Below are positions 53,627 through 61,156 of a stretch of 64,000 bases of DNA, in pieces. Made by a program: the position numbers and the translations under genes. A model generated the notes under the pieces. That model was not told the origin of the DNA. It made no database searches and saw only the letters and a list, made by a program, of their open reading frames with translations. Location of the stretch: the NCBI RefSeq assembly GCF_025685425.1, contig NZ_JAGTAS010000053.1, positions 62,001 to 126,000 on the forward strand, given 5' to 3'. Numbering within the stretch: the first letter of the stretch is position 1; each line of letters opens with the position of its first letter. The DNA is from Terriglobus albidus (lineage in GTDB: Bacteria; Acidobacteriota; Terriglobia; Terriglobales; Acidobacteriaceae).

Positions 53627-53742
53627 GAGTGATTCTCCACGGTAAAAGGCGAAAAAAATCTGTGGAAAGGTCCTCCCCAACCAACTGAAGTTGGTACGGG
53701 AGGCATCCCTCTTTCAGTATGCAATGTAGCACTGGGCCCCAG

Positions 53743-53776
53743 AAAAACCGCAGAAGCCCCTCTGGCCTCCGTTTTT
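53743..53776. terminator. Imperfect A/T-flanked hairpin in the thiD-rlpA intergenic region
   Basis: AAAAACCGCAGAAGCC (53743-53758) pairs imperfectly with GGCCTCCGTTTTT (53764-53776), giving U-runs in both directions. It lies upstream of both divergent genes, inside the thiD leader if that transcript starts further out, so it may act as an attenuator or end a small RNA. No TPP-riboswitch sequence was seen around it. Confidence 0.4.
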
Positions 53777-53836
53777 CTTTATCACGGTGAGGCTAGGATG
53801 GCAAGTCCAAAAATAGGTGTAAGTCTCTGGGTTTGT

Positions 53837-53866
53837 TTGACTTAGCGTTTCCGGAAACTAGAAAAT
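53837..53866 (+). promoter_or_regulatory. Candidate rlpA promoter with an embedded 12-bp palindrome
   Basis: TTGACT (53837-53842), then 18 bases to GAAAAT (53861-53866). The spacer contains the perfect palindrome GTTTCCGGAAAC (53847-53858), a plausible operator. The start codon is at 53886 after GGGAG. Confidence 0.4.
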
Positions 53867-53885
53867 AACAAGGGAGCAAGAACGT

Positions 53886-54437
53886 ATGCAAGAACAATTT
53901 TCTTCCAGGCTGCTGAATCGTATTCCACGTTTGCTGACAGGATTTGTGGCTTTCGGTTTGGGTGTTTCAGCAACAGCTACATCGGCCGCTCCGGCTGACA
54001 CTCCTACAGATCTCCCTCGCGATCTCAATAAAGCACCGAACGACGGCAAGACCCGTAAGGTGACATCCAAGAAGCCCTGGTATCAGATTGGCAAAGCATC
54101 CTGGTATGGTTCCGAGTTCCAGGGAAAGACAACTGCCAATGGCGAAAGCTTCGACATGAACGGCCTGACCTGCGCCCACCGGACTCTTCCTCTGGGAAGC
54201 TGGGCGCGCATTACGAACCTCAAGACGAAGAAGTCCATCTTTGTCCGCGTGAACGACCGTGGTCCTCTGCTGGAAGATCGGATCGTCGACCTTTCCTATG
54301 CTGCTGCCCGCAAACTCGGGATTGCCGGCCTGGGCAAGGTTCGCATTGACCCCGTAAATGGTAGCAATCCAGATCAGGTGCGCGCCCTGGTGGCACAGAC
54401 CGCTTCAGTGCAGCCTTTGCTGCTGGCGTCCCGCTAA
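53886..54437 (+). CDS. RlpA-like double-psi beta-barrel protein
   Basis: 183 residues. Signal-like N-terminus with hydrophobic 17-35 (ATATSAAPA), but no lipobox. RlpA/DPBB domain at ~67-160: IGKASWYGSEFQGKTTANGESFDMNGLTCAHRTLPLG is split by strands, then VRVNDRGPLLEDRIVDLSYAAARKLG with the catalytic-type Asp. RlpA enzymes are lytic transglycosylases acting on naked glycan at the septum. No SPOR domain, so septal targeting is not evident. Probably co-transcribed with pyrF, 10 bases downstream. Confidence 0.85.
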   Translation: MQEQFSSRLLNRIPRLLTGFVAFGLGVSATATSAAPADTPTDLPRDLNKAPNDGKTRKVTSKKPWYQIGKASWYGSEFQGKTTANGESFDMNGLTCAHRTLPLGSWARITNLKTKKSIFVRVNDRGPLLEDRIVDLSYAAARKLGIAGLGKVRIDPVNGSNPDQVRALVAQTASVQPLLLASR

Positions 54438-54447
54438 AATCGAGAGC

Positions 54448-55182
54448 ATGAGCTCTCCACAACGTCAGTCCCTCGACCGCCTCATCCTCGCTCTCGACTA
54501 TCCCACTCAGTCTGAAGCGCTCCCGGCGGTCGAGGCTCTTAACGGCCTCATCTCCTGGGTTAAGGTCGGGCTGGAACTCTATCTCGCCGAAGGGCGCTCC
54601 GTTGTTCATTCCCTCCTGCAGCGCAAGCTCAACATCTTCCTCGACCTGAAGCTCCACGACATCCCCAACACTGTGGCAGGAGCCGTTCGTTCCGTCTCCG
54701 AATTAGGTGTCGGCCTGTTGACCCTGCATGCCTCCGGCGGACCCCAGATGCTCGAAGCCGCCGCGAATGCCGCAGCGAAGATTCCCGGCGCTCCCAAGCT
54801 TCTGGCAGTTACCGTGCTCACCAGCATGGACCGTAGCCAACTTGCCGCGACTGGGATCACCCGCACACCGGCCGAGCAGGTCGCTGTTCTGGGAAAAATG
54901 GCTATCGATGCCGGCATGGACGGCCTGGTGTGCTCTGGCGAAGAGATTGCGTTACTCCGCGAGACCATCGGTGATGAACCGCTGCTGATTGTTCCAGGCA
55001 TCCGCCCCGCCACCTCGGAGGTTGGGGATCAGAGGCGGGTTGTGACACCCGCATCAGCCATCCGTTCCGGCGCGAGCAAGCTGGTTGTCGGCCGCCCCAT
55101 TACTCAGGCAACTGATCCGGCTGCGGCGACCCGTTCCATCCTGGACGAGATCGGCTCCGCCTTACCGACGCTACAGGGTTAA
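54448..55182 (+). CDS. pyrF: Orotidine 5'-phosphate decarboxylase
   Basis: ATG 54448, 10 bases after the rlpA stop, gives 244 residues. LILALDYPTQSEA, WVKVGLELYLAEG, the catalytic D-x-K-x-x-D of FLDLKLHDIPNTVAG (D66, K68, D71), TLHASGG, IVPGIRP and KLVVGRPITQATDP. It makes UMP from OMP. Group I-type length. Followed by a terminator. Confidence 0.96.
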   Translation: MSSPQRQSLDRLILALDYPTQSEALPAVEALNGLISWVKVGLELYLAEGRSVVHSLLQRKLNIFLDLKLHDIPNTVAGAVRSVSELGVGLLTLHASGGPQMLEAAANAAAKIPGAPKLLAVTVLTSMDRSQLAATGITRTPAEQVAVLGKMAIDAGMDGLVCSGEEIALLRETIGDEPLLIVPGIRPATSEVGDQRRVVTPASAIRSGASKLVVGRPITQATDPAAATRSILDEIGSALPTLQG

Positions 55183-55189
55183 ACAACAG

Positions 55190-55212
55190 AACCCGGCAAA
55201 AGCCGGGTTTGT
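55190..55212. terminator. Intrinsic terminator after pyrF
   Basis: AACCCGGC (55190-55197), loop AAAA, GCCGGGTT (55202-55209), followed by T and GTGCTTT on the plus strand. It lies between convergent pyrF and the zinc-ribbon gene and can serve both. Confidence 0.75.
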
Positions 55213-55232
55213 GCTTTAACCTCAAGTGGTGC

Positions 55233-55412
55233 TTAGAGCTTCTCGTAGAAGTCACACGCAGAACAGGAGATATAGACGCCGCCGGGAACGTTGCGCTCAC
55301 GATCCTTTACGCGCTTCACGATGCGCGTGGGCTTGGAGCACTTCGGGCAATCCGTGCTCTTGGAGGTGTCCATCACCTTCTTACGATCTGCAGTCTTGGC
55401 AATCTTTGCCAT
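55233..55412 (-). CDS. 59-residue zinc-ribbon protein
   Basis: A short gene with ATG 55412 behind AAGGAG. The product is basic (KIAKTADRKKVMDT) with two Cys pairs, DCPKCSKPTR and YISCSACDFYEKL, about 26 residues apart. These form a compact treble/zinc-ribbon site. The size, Lys/Arg content and ribbon suggest binding to RNA, ribosome or another protein, but no function is assigned. The codon use and strong ribosome-binding site support a real gene. Confidence 0.85.
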   Translation of the reverse strand: MAKIAKTADRKKVMDTSKSTDCPKCSKPTRIVKRVKDRERNVPGGVYISCSACDFYEKL

Positions 55413-55566
55413 GGTAGCTCCTTCGTCTTCGGGCCAGGCCGCGAAGAAAATCTCTCATCGTTCGCCCCATCGCAGACACGCGAAATCGCTATCTGCTTTT
55501 ATCCTGCCCCAATCCCGCATTGTGCGTTGGAAAAGGAACCCGCTCGGGCGAGCGATCGTTTCTATC

Positions 55567-56655
55567 TTACCTCAAGTTGGACTGGAGCTGTTGCTCAGGC
55601 TTGTCCTGCTGATCCTTCTTGTCCGGAGGTAACTGGACCAGTGATGGAGAGCCAGGGGCTGTCTGCTGTTCTCCTTCACGCCGCAGCGAAGGAGGAGGCG
55701 CCTGTTTGCCGCTTCCCTCTTCATCGGGCTTAGCGTCGCCCAAGGCCACTGTACGGACGGCATCTGGATTGATATAACCTGCCATCTCGTCCTTGTCGTG
55801 CACCTCGATCGGCTTGCCCAACTCTGCGATCTTGATCATCACGACACGATCACCCACAAAACGGACAAAGCGGATCGTCTGCGGGGTACGGCCGTAAATC
55901 CACTCCTCGTACTTATTACCGCTCGCGTCGTCGATCTTTTCCCGCACCTTCATGACCGGCTGCCCCAGCGCCGCCAGCACCATGCGATGATTCATGCCGA
56001 CCAGGATGCGATGATCAGCGACCGCAAGCTTAAGCGGCTCCGGCAAGGTATTGGCGTAAGCCTCTTCGCTTGTCTTCACACCAAAGTCAATGACGGGCTC
56101 TAACAGGCTCTTGACCTCGGCAGGGGTAAGGTCAGGGATGAATTTTTCGAAGGCGAGCGTGATCCGCGAGCCTGTCGGCTGGTCTTCCGGGGCGACCACA
56201 TTGTTGTCGTTGAATTGCACATGCGAAAGCCAGCGGTGCTTCTTGAATGGGCCGCCGTCCAGATCAATGATGAGGCGATCCTTCTCGAAATGCAGATTCG
56301 TCACGACGACCCGGTCGCCGGCTTGCGCAGAGACGCCCTTCTTATAAAGGGCATCCCGGATAGCATCAGGGTCCGGAGAGAGTGTCCCATTGGCCTGCAG
56401 GGTCAATCCCTGACCACCCATCGGCAAAGCCGTGTGGGCGAAGCCCTGCTCCGCTTCAAGCATACGTAGCAAATCTCGCCGGCCTCGTTCTGTCAGAGGC
56501 TGAGATGGCAGCTGGACTCTTGTGGGATGAAATTGGGTGACCAGGCCGTCAGTGGCGGTGTTTTTGCCAACGACAAAGACTTGTCCCCGTGCCGCCGGCA
56601 GCCAGAGGGCGGCCAGCGAAGCTGCTACCACCCAATACTGAGCCCGCGATGCCAT
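55567..56655 (-). CDS. Secreted protein of unknown function
   Basis: 362 residues with a signal peptide (1-24, PAARG). A conserved-looking centre reads GDRVVVTNLHFEKDRLIIDLDGGPFKKHRWLSHVQF, then RITLAFEKFIPDLTPAEVKSLLEPVIDF. A SmpA/BamE-like stretch follows, GMNHRMVLAALGQPVMKVREKID, then EEWIYGRTPQTIRFVRFVGDRVV. The C-terminal ~55 residues are Pro/Gln/Lys-rich and disordered. The BamE-like pattern (Gly-Met...LG-x-P...W-x-Y) is suggestive only. Second to last gene of a long minus-strand block. Confidence 0.7.
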   Translation of the reverse strand: MASRAQYWVVAASLAALWLPAARGQVFVVGKNTATDGLVTQFHPTRVQLPSQPLTERGRRDLLRMLEAEQGFAHTALPMGGQGLTLQANGTLSPDPDAIRDALYKKGVSAQAGDRVVVTNLHFEKDRLIIDLDGGPFKKHRWLSHVQFNDNNVVAPEDQPTGSRITLAFEKFIPDLTPAEVKSLLEPVIDFGVKTSEEAYANTLPEPLKLAVADHRILVGMNHRMVLAALGQPVMKVREKIDDASGNKYEEWIYGRTPQTIRFVRFVGDRVVMIKIAELGKPIEVHDKDEMAGYINPDAVRTVALGDAKPDEEGSGKQAPPPSLRREGEQQTAPGSPSLVQLPPDKKDQQDKPEQQLQSNLR

Positions 56656-56722
56656 GGAGGTGTCACCTCAAGTTACCAGCATCTTGCGCCTTCCCTGCGG
56701 GGCTTGGCAAGTCAGCGTTTTG

Positions 56723-57781
56723 TCATTTTTCCCCGGATGGGAAATCCTTCTGTTCGGCCGGTCGTGGCGCTATCGGCAGGGGTGTGGAAGCCGGCATGAT
56801 CTGGACCAGAGCCGCTTGTTTTTGAGCAGCTTCCGCCTCCATGGCGGCATGCTGCGGCGGGGGCGGAGCATCCATTGGGTACCCGCCAGGTACGATCGGA
56901 TCAAATCCGTATTTCCAATGGAGATCGCGAGTTACCCGGACAACGACGGCAATGCCTGCCAGGAGAACAAATGGGGCCAGCACTGATGCTTCAGGGCCGT
57001 AAAGGCCTCCCGTCAGCCAGACTGGAAGACTGGGACGAGCCTGCACTACGGTGGAGAAATCCAACCCACTTACCGGCAGACCGAAGAGCACTCCCATGCT
57101 GGCATTCCAGCCGAAGTGCAGTCCCCAGGCCATCCACAGACTGCGTGTCTGCAGATATGCCACCGACAGCATGATGCCCGCAAGCATGGTGACAAAGACC
57201 GCCGGCCAGCCTCCGTGGGGGTTGTTCAAATGAACCAGACCAAAGACGGCGGCGAGCAATAAGGTGGCAACCGTCGGGCCAACGGCGTCGCGAAGTCGCT
57301 GAAAAGCATAGCCACGGAAGGCAACCTCTTCGACCAGCGCCGCGACCGCGAGCACGATCAGGTTGTTCGCTGTAAGAAGGATGGAGCGGGCACTCCACCA
57401 GAAGCTAAGGTCAAGTCTGCCGGAGAGCATAATCGGCAAAACCAGAACCATGATCAGTCCCCATCCTGTAGCCACGCCCATGGCCATCTCTTTGCCATAT
57501 CCTTCTCGCCGGATAAGCCCCATGGCCCGAATCGGACTTTCCTGCCCATCAAGCGCACGTCCCATTCCCCAGAAGCCGAGCAGCAGCAGAGCCAGCCAGA
57601 ATGTCCGGAAAAACAGCTCGTGTGCCGAAGTGTCGATATTCGACGTCGCCATCACGGCAATGATCTGAGACGCAAAGACCCAGATGGTGCCAAAGACGAA
57701 ACGCACGGCTGCACTGCCCCGCGTCTGGCCTCCAAAGAGCCCGCCGGAAGCACGCATACGGTCCTGGGTCTGCAAAGTCAT
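56723..57781 (-). CDS. CPBP-family intramembrane metalloprotease
   Basis: 352 residues with about eight membrane helices. Abi/CAAX-protease motifs: motif 1 EEVAFRGYAFQRL with E151/E152 and R156; motif 2 FGLVHLNNP with H184; motif 3 WMAWGLHFGWN with H222 and N226. It would cleave or bind substrates within the inner membrane. The Pro-rich tail after ~315 is cytoplasmic or disordered. Lies 15 bases after accA. Confidence 0.88.
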   Translation of the reverse strand: MTLQTQDRMRASGGLFGGQTRGSAAVRFVFGTIWVFASQIIAVMATSNIDTSAHELFFRTFWLALLLLGFWGMGRALDGQESPIRAMGLIRREGYGKEMAMGVATGWGLIMVLVLPIMLSGRLDLSFWWSARSILLTANNLIVLAVAALVEEVAFRGYAFQRLRDAVGPTVATLLLAAVFGLVHLNNPHGGWPAVFVTMLAGIMLSVAYLQTRSLWMAWGLHFGWNASMGVLFGLPVSGLDFSTVVQARPSLPVWLTGGLYGPEASVLAPFVLLAGIAVVVRVTRDLHWKYGFDPIVPGGYPMDAPPPPQHAAMEAEAAQKQAALVQIMPASTPLPIAPRPAEQKDFPSGEK

Positions 57782-57796
57782 CGTGGGAAATGCAGC

Positions 57797-58642
57797 TTAG
57801 GAGGCTACCTCAAAGAACTGGGCCATGTTGCGGAACTTACCGTAGCGCTGGGCCAGCAAGTCATCAACGCTGAGCGCACGGAGCTGAGCCAGATTGGCTT
57901 CCAGGCGGTCATTCAGAATAGAGACCGAATAGGCCGGATCATTCTGTGAGCCACCCTCCGGCTCGGCAACGATCTCATCGACGCAGCCCAGCCGCTGCAC
58001 ATCGTCCGCGGTGTACTTCAACGCCTCAGCGGCCTTCTGCTTTTTAGCGGCATCCTTCCACATGATGGACGCCGCGCCCTCGGGAGAGATCACCGAGTAC
58101 ATCGCGTTCTCAAGCATCAGAACCCGATCGGCGACAGCGAGTGCGAGTGCTCCGCCGGAGCCCCCCTCACCGGTGATGGTGGCGATGATCGGCACGCGCA
58201 GGCGAGCCATTTCGATCAGGTTGCGGGCAATGGCCTCCGCCTGGCCACGTTCTTCCGCGCCCAGACCGGGATTGGCGCCTGCCAGATCGATGAAGGTAAA
58301 GACCGGCCGGCTAAACTTCTCCGCCAGCTTCATGGCTCGCAACGCCTTGCGGTATCCCTCGGGGTCGGGACTGCCGAATTTGCGCAGCATGCGCTCCTTC
58401 AGCGTGCGGCCCTTCAGGTTGCAGATAACCATGACCTCTTCCCCATGAAAACGGGCCATCCCGGCTGCCATGGCGGGGTCATCGCCGAAGGCACGGTCTC
58501 CGTGGATCTCGCTGAAGTCGGTAAAGAGTGCCTGGATAAAGTCCATCGGGTATGGGCGCTGGGGATGCCGCGCCATCTCAGTCCTTCGCCAGGCTTCAGA
58601 TGTCTCGGCCACGGCGGGCTTTGCTGCCTCAAAATCTGCCAT
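57797..58642 (-). CDS. accA: Acetyl-CoA carboxylase carboxyltransferase subunit alpha
   Basis: 281 residues, shorter than E. coli AccA (319), mainly at the N-terminus. WRRTEMARHPQRPYPMDFI, SEIHGDRAFGDDPA, KGRTLKERMLRKFGSPDPEGYRKALR, GAEERGQAEAIARNL, ITGEGGSGGALALAVADRV and VISPEGAASIMWKD are all in place. The loop normally read DTPGAYPGIGAEERG is DLAGANPGLGAEERG. It moves the carboxyl group from biotin to acetyl-CoA with AccD, which is not in this window. Its start overlaps the DoxX stop (TGATG). Confidence 0.93.
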   Translation of the reverse strand: MADFEAAKPAVAETSEAWRRTEMARHPQRPYPMDFIQALFTDFSEIHGDRAFGDDPAMAAGMARFHGEEVMVICNLKGRTLKERMLRKFGSPDPEGYRKALRAMKLAEKFSRPVFTFIDLAGANPGLGAEERGQAEAIARNLIEMARLRVPIIATITGEGGSGGALALAVADRVLMLENAMYSVISPEGAASIMWKDAAKKQKAAEALKYTADDVQRLGCVDEIVAEPEGGSQNDPAYSVSILNDRLEANLAQLRALSVDDLLAQRYGKFRNMAQFFEVAS

Positions 58643-59052
58643 CAGGTTCGATTGTATCGAAGCTGGTCGAGCGCAAGCCAGTTATCGCTGCGGAAGTGCA
58701 GCAACATGAAAAAGACGAGGAGATAGAGCACCTGCTGGCTGGCCACATCCCACTGCTGATTGGCGGTGGTTCCAGCGGTGAGCATCATCATGAAGATCGA
58801 TCCGCAGATCAGGGCAAGGCGGGTAAGGACGCCGAAGATCAAAGCCAATCCAAGGGCAGCCTCCGCGAATGGGATGACGTAACCGAGAGCGAGTACCAGG
58901 CCATGCGGTAATGGAGCATTCGCAAGATGCTGTGCCGTATGAGCAGCGAAGGCAGCAACGCCGGAGTGGATCCGCGTAAATCCGTGACCGGCGAAATTGA
59001 TACCGAAGGCGATGCGAAGCAGAGCGTACGCCAACTGGCGGTCGGTAGCCAT
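58642..59052 (-). CDS. DoxX-family membrane protein
   Basis: 136 residues with four hydrophobic segments: LLRIAFGINFAGHGFTRI, VLALGYVIPFAEAALGLALIFG, LALICGSIFMMMLTAG and VLYLLVFFMLLHF. It matches the DoxX/SURF4-like fold. Members are linked to thiosulfate:quinone oxidation or redox stress, but the small ones are mostly uncharacterised. Coupled to accA by a one-base overlap. Confidence 0.8.
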   Translation of the reverse strand: MATDRQLAYALLRIAFGINFAGHGFTRIHSGVAAFAAHTAQHLANAPLPHGLVLALGYVIPFAEAALGLALIFGVLTRLALICGSIFMMMLTAGTTANQQWDVASQQVLYLLVFFMLLHFRSDNWLALDQLRYNRT

Positions 59053-59066
59053 ACTCGTTGGACTGC

Positions 59067-60809
59067 CTACATCGCCTGCGAGTTTCGTTTCGTCTCCAGA
59101 AAGGACGGCGCAACAGGAGGGACATCACTGGAGTCGTTGAGCATCTCCCACCGAACCAGCGAAAACGGTAGATTGCCGTTCAGCCAGACGAAGTCGTGGA
59201 ACCGCTGGAGATTGAAGCTCTCACCCTGCTTCTGGCGGGCATCGGTCATTAGCCGCTGTATATCGAGCTTGCCGATCTGATAGGTGATCGCCTGTCCTGG
59301 TGTGGAGGCAAACATGATGGCCTCGCTGGTCGCTGTGCCGCGATCCATGGGGACGACCTTCGTTAGATAGTCAGCCGCCTCTTCCAGCGTGAACTCACCA
59401 AGAGCGAGTTTGACATCAACCTCGACTCGCAACGCCCGCAAGCGCATCATGCCGTAGATGGCCTTTTTCATATGCGGCGAGTCGTCGAAGAGGCCAGCTT
59501 CCAGCGCCATCTCCTCGGCATAGAATCCAATGCCCTCATTTGATTCCGAATCGTAGTAGTGTCGGCGGAGCGGATCTGGATGATGCCAGCTCCAGGCCAT
59601 CTGGAAGTAGTGCCCCGGAGCACCTTCATGCAGCGTTAGCGGCCGGGTATCCCGCCCAGTGATAGCACCCCAGAAGTTGGTCGTCGGCCGCGGCGTTCCC
59701 TTGTAGCTGGTGCCGTCTTCATCAAGGCGCGACGGTCCGGTCAGATCGTCGGTCACGCCCATAAAGCTGAGTGCAGCGATGTAGGGAGGAACGGGAAGGT
59801 AGTAATAGTGCTTCACCTCGGCAGGATCGGAGAGGACACCATGCGTAACCATGTACTTCCGGATCGCCAGTTCATTCGCCTTCTCCGCATCCATCTGCTT
59901 TTCCAGGGCGCCGTAGAACGGAACCTCTGGGACACCGGTGCTCGCAGCTTTGGCCAGAGTCTCAAAGGCTACGGACCTCTCCCACTCCTGGCGGCCCATC
60001 CGCAACAGGTCCTCCGGGGTGTACTTCATCAGCGCGACATTGCGGAGGAACCAGATATAGCCTTCCCGACCTACCGCGGTCTTCTCCGGTAACGCGGACT
60101 TCCCTCGTCTGGTAACCCATTCGCGATAGTCCACGAGTGCCTTTACCGCGGCAAACTCGGCCTTCTCGAACCTCGGCTTGTTCGCATCAGAGAGGACAGG
60201 CAGCAGCCCATCGTGAACCTGCTGCATCTGCTCTTCGATCTCTTTCAGTTCAGAGAGCGTCGCTCGAACATAAGGGGCGCGGATGTCCGTAAGGTTCTTC
60301 TTCCCTTCTTCCAGCGTGTAGGGCATGCGTTCCAGGCGGGAGAGAATGATCTCTTCACGCGCAGGAGTGATCGGCGGCTTCGGCAGAAGAGCGGCGTAGA
60401 CCGAACCGAGACTCTGATCGACGTAGAAGAACGGGTTCTCCTTCCACATCGGAAAGACCGTCAACTCCCAGTGCACTCGCGCGATAGCGGAGCCAAGAAG
60501 CCGGTAGTCCACCTGATCGGCGACCGATTCCTGCGCTGCGGAAAGGGCGCGCCACTGTTTCTCAAACGCATCGATCTTCGCCTTGTACTGGGTGACATCG
60601 CCTGCCGCCCAATGAACGACAAAAGGTTCCGCACGCTCGATGCGGGGAATGTCATCGTTGGTAAAGGGCTGCTCTGTAGCGCGCCACGTCCAGAATTCTT
60701 CGCTCAGGTTACGAAGCTTCGTTTGAAACGTGGAGGTTTGCGTTGCGGCAGGCAACGAAGATGATGCAACTGCAAACAGCGAGAGCAGGAGAAACCGTTT
60801 GAGAGGCAT
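59067..60809 (-). CDS. Secreted DUF885-family putative metallopeptidase
   Basis: 580 residues with a signal peptide (1-22, SLPAATQ). The helical DUF885 fold carries the HExxPGH-like motif LHEGAPGHYFQ (H394, E395, H400) and SNEGIGFYAEEMALEAGLF downstream, which completes a probable zinc site related to M32-like carboxypeptidases. The C-terminus has STPGQAITYQIGKLDIQRL. Presumed periplasmic peptidase; substrate unknown. Upstream of doxX-accA with 14 bases to the next gene. Confidence 0.85.
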   Translation of the reverse strand: MPLKRFLLLSLFAVASSSLPAATQTSTFQTKLRNLSEEFWTWRATEQPFTNDDIPRIERAEPFVVHWAAGDVTQYKAKIDAFEKQWRALSAAQESVADQVDYRLLGSAIARVHWELTVFPMWKENPFFYVDQSLGSVYAALLPKPPITPAREEIILSRLERMPYTLEEGKKNLTDIRAPYVRATLSELKEIEEQMQQVHDGLLPVLSDANKPRFEKAEFAAVKALVDYREWVTRRGKSALPEKTAVGREGYIWFLRNVALMKYTPEDLLRMGRQEWERSVAFETLAKAASTGVPEVPFYGALEKQMDAEKANELAIRKYMVTHGVLSDPAEVKHYYYLPVPPYIAALSFMGVTDDLTGPSRLDEDGTSYKGTPRPTTNFWGAITGRDTRPLTLHEGAPGHYFQMAWSWHHPDPLRRHYYDSESNEGIGFYAEEMALEAGLFDDSPHMKKAIYGMMRLRALRVEVDVKLALGEFTLEEAADYLTKVVPMDRGTATSEAIMFASTPGQAITYQIGKLDIQRLMTDARQKQGESFNLQRFHDFVWLNGNLPFSLVRWEMLNDSSDVPPVAPSFLETKRNSQAM

Positions 60810-61156
60810 GCAGACAAACTAACAGCTTGACGAAGATGGTGGCACGCGAGAAGGTATCTCTGAAGCGACATTCCGGTCGAGCAACCGGCTACACGTTGCT
60901 GGTGATCCGCCGCGCTGGATAAACCTGATGACTACGAATCATTAGCTCGGAGGTTTAGAACTTAGGGCGTGACGAATCCGGTTGGCTTCGTCGGAATTTG
61001 GGGTATTTCTTTACCCGCCCTGGCGTTGAACGTTCATCCAGACGAACAAAGTTCTTTGCGGTGACACCGAGGATCAGGCACTCGGCAGAATAGACATCGA
61101 AGACCGATCTGAGACAACGCCCTGATCGGCTTGTTCAGCAACGTATGCCGATCGCT
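60810..61156. other. 347-base intergenic region between the DUF885 gene and dnaE
   Basis: Contains the DUF885 promoter and the dnaE 3' end. I see no clear terminator, RNA gene, repeat or ORF with coding character. Confidence 0.4.

Noticed and set aside
53626-53885. TPP riboswitch before thiD
   Set aside because: The CUGAGA and ACCUGAU...GGAUAAUGCCAG elements are absent on the minus strand.
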